Source: Mycobacterium sp. BK086 (GTDB taxonomy: Bacteria; Actinomycetota; Actinomycetes; Mycobacteriales; Mycobacteriaceae). From it: DNA of 64,000 bases. Position numbers and translations under genes: made by a program. The stretch covers positions 434,001 to 498,000 of the forward strand of contig SNWL01000005.1 of NCBI GenBank assembly GCA_004362315.1, read 5' to 3'. Position 1 is the first letter of the stretch; each line of letters opens with the position of its first letter. The notes under the pieces were generated by a model. It saw only the letters and a program-made list of their open reading frames with translations, ran no database searches and was not told the DNA's origin. Below are positions 42,129-50,716 of the stretch, in pieces.

Positions 42129-43004
42129 ATGCCAACCATGACCCGACATCCGGCGCGCGTGGGGGCCGCCCTCGCGGTGGGGTCGATGGTGTCGGTCCAA
42201 CTCGGCCTCGCGGTCGCGGTCGGGCTGATCGACCGGATCGGGGCCGAAGGTGCCGCCTGGTTGCGCCTGGTGTGGGCCGGCGTCCTGTTTCTGGTGGTGG
42301 TGCGTCCGCGTCGGTCCTCCTTCACCCGCTCGACGTTCGGGTTCTGTGTCCTGCTCGGCGTCGTGACCGCGGTGATCAGCATGCTGTTCATGGCCGCGAT
42401 CGCGCGCATCCCGATGGGGACGGCCAGTGCCCTAGAGTTTCTCGGACCGCTGGGGGTCGCTGTCGTCAGCGGCCGGGGCCGGGGTCGCTGGGTGTGGCCG
42501 GCCCTGGCCGCCGTCGGCGTCGTCGCGCTGACTCAGCCGTGGCAGGGCAGCATCGACACCGTCGGGGTGGGATTCGCACTCATCGCCGCGGCCTGCTGGG
42601 CGGTCTACATCCTGCTGACCCAGCGAGTCGGCGACCAGGTGAGCGGGCTGCAGGGTCTCGGGGTGTCCATGCCGGTGGCCGCTCTGGTGGCGTCCGTGGC
42701 GGTCGGCCCGGTCGTGGTGCCGAGGATGACCCCGGACATGATCCTGATCGGGCTGGGACTGGCGCTGCTGGTGCCTATCGTTCCGTTCACCCTCGAACTG
42801 CTCGCACTGCGTCGCCTCAACACCGCGGCGTTCGGGACGTTGATGAGCCTGGAACCCGCGTTGGCGTTGCTGATCGGCTTCCTCGCCCTGCATCAGGAAC
42901 CCGGCGTCGTCGGCATCGTCGGCATCGGCTTCGTGGTGGTGGCCGGGATCGGGGCGGCGCGCAGCGGCGCGCGCGATATGCCTGCGCCGGTTCAGCCCGG
43001 ATAG
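42129..43004 (+). CDS. EamA/DMT-family transporter (RhtA-like)
   Basis: A 291-aa integral membrane protein with about ten hydrophobic helices, arranged as two EamA repeats of five (first repeat about 10-145, second about 150-285). Segments such as [24 protein letters not shown] and [24 protein letters not shown] are the conserved fourth-helix motifs of RhtA-type exporters of amino acids and metabolites. ATG 42129 or 42138 may be the start. Divergent from MarR, so possibly regulated by it as an efflux gene. Confidence 0.85.
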   Translation: MPTMTRHPARVGAALAVGSMVSVQLGLAVAVGLIDRIGAEGAAWLRLVWAGVLFLVVVRPRRSSFTRSTFGFCVLLGVVTAVISMLFMAAIARIPMGTASALEFLGPLGVAVVSGRGRGRWVWPALAAVGVVALTQPWQGSIDTVGVGFALIAAACWAVYILLTQRVGDQVSGLQGLGVSMPVAALVASVAVGPVVVPRMTPDMILIGLGLALLVPIVPFTLELLALRRLNTAAFGTLMSLEPALALLIGFLALHQEPGVVGIVGIGFVVVAGIGAARSGARDMPAPVQPG

Positions 43005-43014
43005 TGCTTGCGGC

Positions 43015-44487
43015 TCAGCCCCATTCGTGGTTCATCGCACGCGACTGGGTGACATCGTCGGAATCCATCGGCCGCAATGGCGACCGCGTCACCGCGATCA
43101 ACACCATCGCCGCACCCGCGGTGATCGCACCGAGGGCGAAGATGATCGTGAAACTGCTTTCGGGGGTGTGGCCATGCTGCGACCGGCCCAGCAGTACCGC
43201 GACGATCGCGGCGGCGATCGCACTGCCGATCGTCCGCGCGATCGCGTTCATGCTTGTCGCCACGCCGGTTTCGTCGGCGTCCACCTCGCGCACCACCAGG
43301 GCGGGCAGCGCGCCGTAGGCCAGGCTGATGTAGGCGTTGGCCAGCACGCCTGCCGCGATCACTTGCCACGGCTGGTCATGCCAGACGGCGAGGAGGACGA
43401 ACCCGACGATGCCGGTGGCGGCGCCGACGAGCAGGACGGCACGGGCGCCATAGCGGTCGATGTAGCGGCCACTGATCACCGCGGTCAGAAATCCCGCGAG
43501 CGCGCCGGGCAGCAGGAACATCACACTGGCGCCCAGCACCGTCGCACCGAACCCGTAGCCGCTGTCCGGGGATGCCTCGACGAAGTCGGTGAGGCCGAGG
43601 AACGCGAAATACAGGCCGGTCCCGACCAATACGGTCGCGAGGTTGGTGAGCAGGATCGGCCGGCGCGACAACATCGCCGTCGACACCAATGGTTCGCGGC
43701 AGCGACGTTCCCACCACCACCAGATGCCGAGCACAGCCGCCCCGGTGCCCACACACCCGATCGTGCGCGGTGACCCCCAGCCCCAGCCGTTGCCCTGTGT
43801 GATCGCCAGCAGTGCCGCGGACAAGCCCAGTGCGAGCCCGGCCGCCCCGGCCCAGTCGACGGTGCCGTCCGTGCTGCGCGGCCGAGTCGGCAGGACCACC
43901 ACCACGGCGATGATCACCAGCACGGTGAACCCGGTCGTCAGCCAGAACACCCGGTGGTAGCCGGCATCGCCGCGCATCAGCAGACCGGTGACGACCAGGC
44001 CCATCCCGCCGCCGAACCCGAGCGATCCCGACAGCACGGCCATGGCCCGCATCAGCCGGTCGGCGGGCAACTCTTCGCGCATGATCGACACCCCGATCGG
44101 ATACAGGGCGTAGGAGGCGCCCTGCAGCACGCGGGCCAGGATCAGCAGCGGAAGCGACGACGTCAGGGCGGCCAGCAGTGATCCGGCGAGCACCACCGCG
44201 AGCACGGCCAACAGCACCCGCTTCTTGCTGTACAGATCGGCCAGCCGACCGATCAGCGGCGTGGTGGCCGCGGCGGCGAGCAGGTTGGCGGTCACCGCCC
44301 AGCTGACCTCCACGGGTGAGGCGTGCAGCTGCCGAGAGATCACGCCGAGAACCGGCACCACGCCCGTCTGCAGGACAGCCACGGTCAGCGCGACGACACA
44401 CAGCGTCGCCACCAGCAGCCCGGGCCTGCGGTACTCGACGCCGCGCGCCTCCAGGTCTGCCACCCGTTGATTATGTCGTCTAAGCAC
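43015..44487 (-). CDS. MFS transporter (drug:H+ antiporter type)
   Basis: A 490-aa membrane protein with many hydrophobic segments, an estimated 14 helices, the count typical of the DHA2 group. The motif A loop between helices 2 and 3 is GRLADLYSKKRVLLA; motif C-like glycine-rich helix 5 is GSLGFGGGMGLVVTG. Likely proton-driven exporter of hydrophobic compounds. The ATG at 44487 gives a short cytoplasmic N-terminus; a GTG at 44463 is possible. Divergent from a thioesterase gene 41 bp away. Substrate unknown. Confidence 0.85.
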   Translation of the reverse strand: MLRRHNQRVADLEARGVEYRRPGLLVATLCVVALTVAVLQTGVVPVLGVISRQLHASPVEVSWAVTANLLAAAATTPLIGRLADLYSKKRVLLAVLAVVLAGSLLAALTSSLPLLILARVLQGASYALYPIGVSIMREELPADRLMRAMAVLSGSLGFGGGMGLVVTGLLMRGDAGYHRVFWLTTGFTVLVIIAVVVVLPTRPRSTDGTVDWAGAAGLALGLSAALLAITQGNGWGWGSPRTIGCVGTGAAVLGIWWWWERRCREPLVSTAMLSRRPILLTNLATVLVGTGLYFAFLGLTDFVEASPDSGYGFGATVLGASVMFLLPGALAGFLTAVISGRYIDRYGARAVLLVGAATGIVGFVLLAVWHDQPWQVIAAGVLANAYISLAYGALPALVVREVDADETGVATSMNAIARTIGSAIAAAIVAVLLGRSQHGHTPESSFTIIFALGAITAGAAMVLIAVTRSPLRPMDSDDVTQSRAMNHEWG

Positions 44488-44528
44488 CGCCCGAATGAAA
44501 CCGGAGTGCGCTGTGCGAGGATGCCCCG

Positions 44529-45344
44529 ATGGCCACCCGACCGGCGCATTTCATATCCGATCCCGACGGCACCTTCCATCCCACGGAGAACGCCCGAAGC
44601 CGCTGGGGTGCCGACATGCTCAACGGCCCGGCGGTCGTGGGCCTGGCCGCGTTCAACCTGGAGCAGCGGTTCGGGCTCCCGGAGTTCCTGCCGGCTCGGC
44701 TGACCGTCGACCTGTTCAAGGCGGCGAAGCGAGTTCCGACGATCGTGCGCACCCGCCTGGTCCGCGACGGCCACCGGGTGCGCAACGCCGAGGCCGACGT
44801 CGTCCAGGGCGACGTGATCGTCGCCCGGGCAACGCTGGTGCAGTATCGCCAGTCCGAGCCGCCGCCCGGCGAGGAGTGGGCCGGCCTGCCCACCTCGTTC
44901 ACCCCACCGACCGACGCCGATCCCCACGCCTTCGTTATCGGCAGCGATGACGTCGGCTGGAGCCCCGGCGGAGATGTTCACCAGAACACGTCGCGAAAGC
45001 GCGTCTACCACAGCCCGATTGACGTGGTGGCCGGCCATGCCATCACCCCCTTCGTCCGGTCGGTGATCGTCGCCGAGGCGACCAGCCTGGTCAGCAATAT
45101 GGGCACCAAGGGGATCGGCTACATCAACGGCGACCTGACGGTCGCGCTCTGCCGGCTCCCGCGGTCGGCAAGTATTGGCGTAGAGGGTGATTCACACTGG
45201 GTGGCGGACGGGATCTCGGTCGGTACCGGCACGCTGTACGACGATGCGGGCCCGTTCGGCACCGGCCTGGTCACCGCGATCGCGAACCCCGCCGCTCAGA
45301 TCGACTTCAGCGCACCCGATTCGATCCCGAAGTTGAGCGTCTGA
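44529..45344 (+). CDS. TesB-like acyl-CoA thioesterase
   Basis: A 271-aa protein of the double-hotdog thioesterase superfamily: the N-terminal half has WGADMLNGPAVVGLAAFNLEQRF, LTVDLFKAAKRVPT and NAEADVVQGDVIVARATLV; the C-terminal half has the second hotdog with VTAIANPAAQIDFS. The pattern is that of TesB-like proteins (Acyl-CoA_th_3 group) in mycobacteria. It probably hydrolyses medium-chain or aromatic acyl-CoA. The catalytic residues cannot be assigned from the sequence alone. Convergent with the peptidase gene, separated by one base. Confidence 0.75.
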   Translation: MATRPAHFISDPDGTFHPTENARSRWGADMLNGPAVVGLAAFNLEQRFGLPEFLPARLTVDLFKAAKRVPTIVRTRLVRDGHRVRNAEADVVQGDVIVARATLVQYRQSEPPPGEEWAGLPTSFTPPTDADPHAFVIGSDDVGWSPGGDVHQNTSRKRVYHSPIDVVAGHAITPFVRSVIVAEATSLVSNMGTKGIGYINGDLTVALCRLPRSASIGVEGDSHWVADGISVGTGTLYDDAGPFGTGLVTAIANPAAQIDFSAPDSIPKLSV

Positions 45345-45345
45345 G

Positions 45346-46497
45346 TCACAGCAGCGCGCGCAGCTGGTCGTGCGGCAACGCGGGGGAGCGGTGCCCGTCG
45401 CGGCCGACCATGTCGGCATTGACCACCAACGCGTTCAGCACGGCCTCTTCGACGCTGTGCACGACCGCGGTGTAGAGGTCGTCCATCCGGCCCCACGGCA
45501 GGAACCGCATCTGGCCGAACTCGTCGTCGCCGGGCTCGCCGATCGGGAAGCGGCTGGCCAGATCCGGCGCATCGGCGGTGGAGAAGGCCAGGAAGATATC
45601 GCCGGAGAAGTGGCTGCCGGTGGTGCCGGTGCGTGCCAGGCCCAGCGGTACCCGCCGCGCGAGCGCCTTGCACTGGCCGGGCAGCAGCGGCGCGTCGGTG
45701 GCGATCACCGCGATCACCGACCCCGCGCCGGGCGGCGGGCGGTTGAGATCGCGCTCGAACCAGTCACCGTCCAGGGGATTCTCGGCAGCAATGTGCGGCC
45801 CGACGTGGTGTCCGGCGACGGTGAGTTCTTGGCGCGCACCGAAATTCGCTTGGACGAAGGCGCCGACGGTGAACGTGTGGCGGCCGTAGCGCACCAGCCG
45901 CGACGCGGTGCCGTTGCCGCCCTTGAACTCATAACAGTTCATCCCGGTTCCGCCGCCGACCGAGCCTTCCGGCACCGGCCCGGCCGCGGCGTTGTCCAGG
46001 GCGGCCTCGGCGTGTTCGGGGCGGACATGCCCGCCGTTGATGTCGTTGAGGTAGCCGTCCCAGGTTTCCGCACACACGGGCAGCAGCCACTGGCGGGCCA
46101 GGACCGGGTCGACCCGGTTGACCCAGGAGATCACGCCGGTGTGGCAGGCGCCGACGGCATGTGTATTCGACAGCAGGACAGGAAGATTGAATGCACCGGA
46201 CTCTTCGATCCAGGTGGTCCCGGTCATCTCGCCGTTGCCGTTGAGCGAGAACCAGCCTGCCGCGCACGGCGCTCCGAGTCCGGCGCGCCCACGCGGGAGG
46301 ATTGCCGTGACGCCGGTGCGCACCGGTCCCTGTCCCACCGTCATCGCTCCGTCGCCGCTCACCAGGGTGGTGACGCCGACCTCGACCCCGGCGACGTCGG
46401 TGATCGCGTTGAGTGGTCCCGGTTCACCGGGGAGCGGGATGCCGAGGCCGCGGGCACGCGGCCGGCCGTCGGCGGTGAATTCCGCGGGAGACGTCAT
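45346..46497 (-). CDS. P1-family self-processing peptidase (DmpA-type L-aminopeptidase/D-esterase)
   Basis: A 383-aa member of peptidase family S58. The conserved N-terminal ITDVAGVEVGVTTL and SLNGNGEMTG segments and GSVGGGTGM are present. The self-cleavage site is G259-S260 in PPGAGSVIAVIATDAP, giving a Ser nucleophile at the start of the small subunit, as in DmpA. These enzymes release N-terminal D- or L-residues from short peptides and amides. Cytoplasmic, no signal peptide. The upstream 328-bp region has two structured elements. Confidence 0.87.
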   Translation of the reverse strand: MTSPAEFTADGRPRARGLGIPLPGEPGPLNAITDVAGVEVGVTTLVSGDGAMTVGQGPVRTGVTAILPRGRAGLGAPCAAGWFSLNGNGEMTGTTWIEESGAFNLPVLLSNTHAVGACHTGVISWVNRVDPVLARQWLLPVCAETWDGYLNDINGGHVRPEHAEAALDNAAAGPVPEGSVGGGTGMNCYEFKGGNGTASRLVRYGRHTFTVGAFVQANFGARQELTVAGHHVGPHIAAENPLDGDWFERDLNRPPPGAGSVIAVIATDAPLLPGQCKALARRVPLGLARTGTTGSHFSGDIFLAFSTADAPDLASRFPIGEPGDDEFGQMRFLPWGRMDDLYTAVVHSVEEAVLNALVVNADMVGRDGHRSPALPHDQLRALL

Positions 46498-46554
46498 CGG
46501 CCGACCCTACTGTCGGCCGGCATTGCGCTCTACCCCAGAAAGACCACGGACGCC

Positions 46555-46578
46555 GGGGAAGGTTTTCACGCCTTCCCC
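46555..46578. other. Perfect 8-bp stem-loop GGGGAAGG / CCTTCCCC
   Basis: Arms 46555-46562 and 46571-46578 with an 8-nt loop (ttttcacg). No T-run follows on either strand, so it is not a classic intrinsic terminator. It adjoins a second, larger structure. Confidence 0.6.
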
Positions 46579-46633
46579 AGCGCCGCCTGGCGCTCGCACC
46601 ACACCCCCCAGTCGTGGTGCGAGCCATCAGGCG
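46579..46633. other. Large stem with a mutually exclusive small hairpin (possible RNA switch or terminator)
   Basis: Outer stem: CGCCTG (46584-46589) with CAGGCG (46628-46633); inner stem: GCTCGCACCAC (46592-46602) with GTGGTGCGAGC (46614-46624), an 11-nt loop and a small internal loop; 17 pairs in all. An alternative hairpin AGCGCC-gcct-GGCGCT (46579-46594) uses the 5' arm of this stem, so only one can form. Two exclusive structures are the layout of an attenuator or riboswitch, but no known class was recognised. Confidence 0.5.
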
Positions 46634-46825
46634 ATCCCGGTGCCCCCATCGGAATCCGTGTCTCGACTGATGTTGAATGCAAAGCTAGTGGGCTTCCGGC
46701 TACCCGCGCACGCGTAGTGCACTACTCGATTTCAGCAATTTCTCAGGTTGACTACCTACGGCAGCGGCGGATCCGTGCCCGGGGCATGATCGTCGGTGGC
46801 CGGTACGAAAGCGAACGGAGATCCG

Positions 46826-47674
46826 ATGACGGGGCGTGCGGACGTGTTGATATCGGCCGAGGCGCTGGTCAAACGCCTGGCGGCGGGTGAGCCGGTGACG
46901 GTGCTGGACGTGCGCTGGACACTGAGCGAGCCCGACGGGCGCGACGAGTATCTGCGGGGCCATCTGCCCGGCGCGGTGTACGTATCGCTCGACGACGACC
47001 TGAGCGATCACACGGTGTCCGGCCGCGGTCGCCACCCGCTGCCCTCGGGGTCCGCGGTGCAGGCCGCGGCCCGCCGGTGGGGCGTCCGCGACGGCGTTCC
47101 GGTGGTGGTCTACGACGACTGGAACCGGGCGGGTTCGGCGCGAGCCTGGTGGGTGCTGACGGCGGCCGGGGTGGCCGATGTGCGCATCCTCGATGGCGGC
47201 TGGTCCGGGTGGAAGGCCGCCGGTGGCGCCGTCGCGACCGGTCCGGTGGATCCGGCACCGGGCGACGTCACCGTGACGCACGAGGATCTGTACGCCGGTG
47301 CGTTGCCGACGCTGACCGCCGACGAAGTCAATCGTCGTCCGCTGCTGGATGCCCGGGCGCCCGAACGCTTCCGCGGTGACGTCGAACCGGTCGACCCGGT
47401 CGCGGGACACATCCCCGGCGCCCGGAATCTGCCCAGCACCGTGCTTCTCGGCGGCGACGACACATTCGTCGCAGCCGGCGCGGTGGACGCGCTGCTGACC
47501 GAGCGCGGAATCGAGGCCGGCGACCCGATCGGCGTCTACTGCGGGTCCGGGATCACAGCCGCCGTCGCCGTCGCCGCACTGACGGCAGCAGGCCGCGACG
47601 CCGCACTGTTCCCGGGTTCCTGGTCGCAGTGGAGTTCAGACCCGGACCGGCCTGTCGCCCGCGGCGAGCAGTGA
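46826..47674 (+). CDS. Sulfurtransferase with two rhodanese domains (SseA-like)
   Basis: A 282-aa protein of two rhodanese folds. The N-terminal domain (about 1-135) lacks a Cys; the C-terminal one (150-280) carries the active-site loop YCGSGITAA with C239. The CGSG(I/V)T loop is typical of 3-mercaptopyruvate sulfurtransferase rather than CRKG(V/F)T of thiosulfate sulfurtransferase. ATG 46826 chosen because GGAG is 6 nt upstream; a GTG at 46796 would extend it by ten residues. It moves sulfane sulfur from 3-mercaptopyruvate to acceptors. Followed after 2 bp by a small membrane protein. Confidence 0.87.
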   Translation: MTGRADVLISAEALVKRLAAGEPVTVLDVRWTLSEPDGRDEYLRGHLPGAVYVSLDDDLSDHTVSGRGRHPLPSGSAVQAAARRWGVRDGVPVVVYDDWNRAGSARAWWVLTAAGVADVRILDGGWSGWKAAGGAVATGPVDPAPGDVTVTHEDLYAGALPTLTADEVNRRPLLDARAPERFRGDVEPVDPVAGHIPGARNLPSTVLLGGDDTFVAAGAVDALLTERGIEAGDPIGVYCGSGITAAVAVAALTAAGRDAALFPGSWSQWSSDPDRPVARGEQ

Positions 47675-47676
47675 CG

Positions 47677-47916
47677 ATGGAGACGTTCCGGACCTACCTC
47701 AAGATTCAGGCGGCCTGCTTCGTGTTCGGCATCGTCGGACCGATCTTTCTGGTCGTGTACTTCGCCGCTCAGCCCGACCTGACGCTGCGGTGGATGTACT
47801 ACTGGGGACTGATCATCACGGCCATCGATATGTTGATCGCGCTGGGCGTCACCGACCAGACCATCCGGGCCCGGCAGGTCACGCGCGAGAACGAGAAGGA
47901 GAGCCGATCGTCGTGA
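47677..47916 (+). CDS. Small two-helix membrane protein
   Basis: A 79-aa protein with two hydrophobic segments, about residues 9-31 (AACFVFGIVGPIFLVVYFAA) and 36-58 (LRWMYYWGLIITAIDMLIALG), and a charged C-terminal tail rich in Arg, Glu and Lys. No family recognised. It overlaps the K+ channel gene by GTGA, so it is translated with it, and may be a small accessory subunit of that channel. The ATG is two bases past the sulfurtransferase stop. Confidence 0.65.
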   Translation: METFRTYLKIQAACFVFGIVGPIFLVVYFAAQPDLTLRWMYYWGLIITAIDMLIALGVTDQTIRARQVTRENEKESRSS

Positions 47917-48680
47917 CGATCGCCGCGGAAACACCCACCCCGACAACGGTTCCCGAGTCGCGATTGCAGCGCTGGGAGGCTCAGGCCGAATGGCCGCTCG
48001 CGGCGTGTGCGGCAGTCTTCCTCGCCTTGTTCTCGGTCAAAGTTCTCGCTCAGCCACAGGGCCTGAACCGCACCATCATCCACGGCATGTTGGTGGTGCT
48101 CTACCTGCCGTTCCTCATCGACTACATTGCGCGCCTCACGCTCGCCGAGCATCGGGTGCGCTGGTTCTTCCGCCACCTGCTCGGTTTCGTGGTCGTCGTG
48201 GTGCCGCTCATGGGCCCGCTGCTGCTGTTGCGACTCGTCGCACTGGTGGGAGCGCTGCAACGCGCGATAGGGGACGCCGTCCGTGGGCGCGTGGCGGTGT
48301 ACACCGCATTCACTGCGGTGCTGTTGGTATATGCCTCGTCGCTCGCGGTGTTGCAGGTGGAACGGCCGGCGCCGGGAGCCAACATCAGGAACTTCGGCGA
48401 TGCGGTGTGGTGGGCGGTCAGCACGATCACCACCGTCGGGTACGGCGATCTCTATCCGGTGACGGTGCTGGGACGGATCGTCGCGACATTGCTCATGATC
48501 GGCGGAATCAGCATGGTGGGCGCCATCACCGCCACCATCGCCAGCTGGATCGTCCAACGGGTATCGGCGGAGGACACCGCCCAGCAGGCCGCCACCGTCG
48601 CGCATATCGAGAGTCTGCAAGCTGAGGTGTCGCGGCTTGCGGACCTGGTGTCCGCGCAGGCGAAGCGCGAGGAGAGCTGA
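47913..48680 (+). CDS. Potassium channel (two-pore-helix/voltage-gated-like ion channel)
   Basis: A 255-aa membrane protein. Hydrophobic segments near 24-45, 48-70, 85-107 and 130-150 precede the pore loop with the K+ selectivity filter TVGYGD (about 172-177, in STITTVGYGDLYPVT). A final helix (RIVATLLMIGGISMVGAITATIASW) follows, then a C-terminal coiled coil (VAHIESLQAEVSRLADLVSAQAKREE). The plan is that of a Kv-like channel with a shortened S1-S4 part, since no row of Arg residues is obvious in the fourth segment except RLVALVGALQRAIGDAVRGR. GTG start overlaps the preceding small gene. Confidence 0.87.
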   Translation: MTIAAETPTPTTVPESRLQRWEAQAEWPLAACAAVFLALFSVKVLAQPQGLNRTIIHGMLVVLYLPFLIDYIARLTLAEHRVRWFFRHLLGFVVVVVPLMGPLLLLRLVALVGALQRAIGDAVRGRVAVYTAFTAVLLVYASSLAVLQVERPAPGANIRNFGDAVWWAVSTITTVGYGDLYPVTVLGRIVATLLMIGGISMVGAITATIASWIVQRVSAEDTAQQAATVAHIESLQAEVSRLADLVSAQAKREES

Positions 48681-48681
48681 C

Positions 48682-49878
48682 ATGAACAGGGGACCGTTCG
48701 AGGGCAGGGCCGTCATCACCGGGGCGGGTAAGTCCCAGGTGGGGCGGCGGTTGGGTCGCACCGGGCTGGAGCTGACGATCGAGGCGGTGCTGCGGGCGAT
48801 CGCCGATGCGGGGCTCGATGTCGACGACGTCGACGGTATCGCCAGCTATCCGGGTGCGGTGGCGGGGAACCCGGGATTCTCAGGTGCGACTGTCACAGAG
48901 GTGCGCACCGCGCTGGGATTGCGCAGCCGTTGGTACATGTCCGGGCTCGAGACCGCCGGTCAGATCGGCCCGGTGATCGAAGCCTGTATGGCGGTCACCC
49001 TCGGACTGGCCAACCACGTCGTGGTGTTCCGGTCGGTGTGGGAATCGACAGCCGCACAGCAGTCCGGTGGTGGGCATGCCTCGGTGTTGCTCGGTGGCGG
49101 CGGCAAGCTGCCCGTTCAGATGGAGTGGACCGCGCCGTTCGGTGCGCTGTCGGCAGCCAACTGGCTGGCGATGCCCGCACAGCGCTATATGCATGACTTC
49201 GGGCTCACCCGTGAGCAACTCGGTGCGATCGCGGTGAATGCGCGGCGCAACGCCGGGTTGAATCCTGATGCGGTGTACCGCGATCCGATGACAATGGAGG
49301 ACTACCTGTCCGCCCGGATGATCTCTGAACCGTTGTGTTTGTACGACTGTGACGTTCCGTGCGACGGGGCGACCGCGGTCATCGTGTCCCGTCGGGACGC
49401 GGCAGCCGGGCTGCCCCGGCATCCGTTGACGGTGGAATCGGTCGGGCCGGGGATGTTCGAAAGGCCAACGTGGGAGCAGCGTTTCGACCTCACCACGATG
49501 GCCGCACACGATTCGGGGGCCACGTTGTGGGAGAACACCGCGTTGAGACCGGCTGATGTCGACATGGCCCAGTTGTACGACGGGTTCAGCTTCCTGACCG
49601 TGATGTGGTTGGAGGCGTTGGGATTCTGCGAACACGGCCGGGTCGGTGCGTTCATCGAGGGCGGGGAGAAGATCGCCTTGGACGGGGAGTTGCCGTTGAA
49701 CACCAGTGGTGGACAGCTTTCCGGGGGTCGGCTGCACGGGATGGGGTTCCTGCACGAGGCGTGTGTGCAACTGTGGGGTGAGGGCGGTGAACGTCAGGCT
49801 CTCAAGACACCGGAGGTCGTCGCGGTCGGGGTCGGCGGGGGCCCGGTCGCGGGTTCGATGTTGGTAAGCAGCCGATGA
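48682..49878 (+). CDS. Thiolase-fold lipid-transfer protein (Ltp/SCP-x type, probable retro-aldolase subunit)
   Basis: A 398-aa thiolase-like protein. The usual nucleophile Cys loop (…NACASGS…) is replaced by YMSGLETAGQIGPV, so it cannot be a normal Claisen thiolase. The pattern GEKIALDGELPLNTSGGQLSGGRLHGMGF is typical of the Ltp2/Ltp3/Ltp4 group that cleaves side-chain or ring carbon bonds of steroid-type acyl-CoA in a complex with DUF35 proteins. The ATG at 48682 follows GAGGAGAG. ATGA overlap with a DUF35 gene supports the complex. Aldol cleavage is inferred. Confidence 0.85.
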   Translation: MNRGPFEGRAVITGAGKSQVGRRLGRTGLELTIEAVLRAIADAGLDVDDVDGIASYPGAVAGNPGFSGATVTEVRTALGLRSRWYMSGLETAGQIGPVIEACMAVTLGLANHVVVFRSVWESTAAQQSGGGHASVLLGGGGKLPVQMEWTAPFGALSAANWLAMPAQRYMHDFGLTREQLGAIAVNARRNAGLNPDAVYRDPMTMEDYLSARMISEPLCLYDCDVPCDGATAVIVSRRDAAAGLPRHPLTVESVGPGMFERPTWEQRFDLTTMAAHDSGATLWENTALRPADVDMAQLYDGFSFLTVMWLEALGFCEHGRVGAFIEGGEKIALDGELPLNTSGGQLSGGRLHGMGFLHEACVQLWGEGGERQALKTPEVVAVGVGGGPVAGSMLVSSR

Positions 49879-50318
49879 ACTATCAGCGACCGGATCTGCG
49901 GTTGGCGCCCAGTCCGACCTCCGAATCGAAGGCGTTCTGGACCGGTGGGCGCGAAGGGGATTTGCTGATTTCGCGGTGCCGCGCGTGTGGCCATTTCTTT
50001 CACCCGCCAGGTCCGGCCTGTTGGCGTTGCCGCAGCACCGATGTGGCCCCCGAGAAGGTGTCGGGGAGGGCGACAGTGGCGGCGTTCAGCGTGGACCGCC
50101 AACCGTGGATCCCGGGCTTCGAGCCGCCCTACATCGTCGCGATCGTCGAAATCGCCGAACAGCCCGACGTCCGGCTGATCACCAACGTCGTCGATGTCGA
50201 ACCCGAGGACATGAGCGTCGGGCTCGAGGTAGAGGTGTTCTTCGAAGACTGGACGGACTTCTCCGGAGACGAGGACAGCCGGGTGTGGATTCCCTTGTTC
50301 CGGCCCGTTATCCGCTGA
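49875..50318 (+). CDS. DUF35 Zn-ribbon/OB-fold protein (acyl-CoA-binding partner)
   Basis: A 147-aa protein with a zinc ribbon CRACGHFFHPPGPACWRC (residues about 35-52: C-x2-C...C-x2-C) and an OB-fold with TVAAFSVDRQPWIPGFEPPYIVAIVEIAEQ. DUF35 proteins assist SCP-x/Ltp thiolases, as ChsH2 does with Ltp2. It starts inside the thiolase stop, so the two are made in one complex. Ends before a terminator-like hairpin at 50330. Confidence 0.88.
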   Translation: MNYQRPDLRLAPSPTSESKAFWTGGREGDLLISRCRACGHFFHPPGPACWRCRSTDVAPEKVSGRATVAAFSVDRQPWIPGFEPPYIVAIVEIAEQPDVRLITNVVDVEPEDMSVGLEVEVFFEDWTDFSGDEDSRVWIPLFRPVIR

Positions 50319-50329
50319 CGGGTCGAGTT

Positions 50330-50354
50330 CAACCGTTGTAGGACAACGGGATTG
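50330..50354. terminator. Terminator-like hairpin between convergent genes
   Basis: CCGTTGT-agg-ACAACGG (50333-50349) is a perfect 7-bp stem with a 3-nt loop, extended outward by CAA/TTG past a small bulge. It lies between the DUF35 stop and the stop of the convergent small gene. No T-run follows, as is common in mycobacteria, so it may act with Rho or in both directions. Confidence 0.5.
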
Positions 50355-50357
50355 AGG

Positions 50358-50621
50358 TCAGTCGCGAACCCAGACGGAGATGTAGCCGATGGGGATGCCG
50401 GTGCGGGTGGCGATGCATTCCCGGGCGGCCAGCTCGACCTTGTCGCGTGCTGTCGCCTCGGTTGCATCGTTGATTTCGGGAATCCGGATGACCCAGCGAT
50501 TGGTGTCGAAACGGATGTCGATCTCGAAGCACTGGCCGGCCATCGGCCGCAGTACGGAATGGGTGCGAAGACCCCGTTGCGGACGGGTAGAGAAGCCGCG
50601 AGTTCTGTAATGAGTGCGCAT
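50358..50621 (-). CDS. Small protein with a HicB-like fold
   Basis: An 87-aa protein. Residues about 27-87 look like the short HicB/antitoxin-like beta-beta-beta-alpha unit: FEIDIRFDTNRWVIRIPEI, then ATARDKVELAARECIATRTG. I found no partner HicA toxin nearby, so a toxin-antitoxin role is doubtful. An internal ATG at 50543 would give a 61-aa product and the ribosome site of the longer form (GGAAAG) is modest, so the start is uncertain. Convergent with the DUF35 gene. Confidence 0.5.
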   Translation of the reverse strand: MRTHYRTRGFSTRPQRGLRTHSVLRPMAGQCFEIDIRFDTNRWVIRIPEINDATEATARDKVELAARECIATRTGIPIGYISVWVRD

Positions 50622-50716
50622 CTTCAGGCTTTCCGGAACGATTCTGGGCCGCGGGAAAACATACTCCCCAACACGCGGAATACAAAATCGTGGTGGTTTG
50701 TGACCAAGATGGGGAT

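Larger units (their letters stand above)
46498..46825. other. 328-bp gene-free divergent region with nested stem-loops
   Basis: The longest gap in the window, between the peptidase (minus) and the sulfurtransferase (plus). It holds a perfect 8-bp hairpin at 46555-46578 and a larger imperfect hairpin at 46584-46633 that competes with a short one at 46579-46594. The remaining 190 bp toward the sulfurtransferase contain no frame of note; GGAG lies 6 nt before its ATG. Confidence 0.7.

Noticed and set aside
46579-46633. A known SAM or other riboswitch upstream of the sulfurtransferase
   Set aside because: None of the conserved core sequences I know for SAM, cobalamin or glycine riboswitches were recognised; only stems are visible.
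50358-50621. HicAB toxin-antitoxin pair
   Set aside because: Only a HicB-like fold is suggested; no HicA-sized partner lies on either side.
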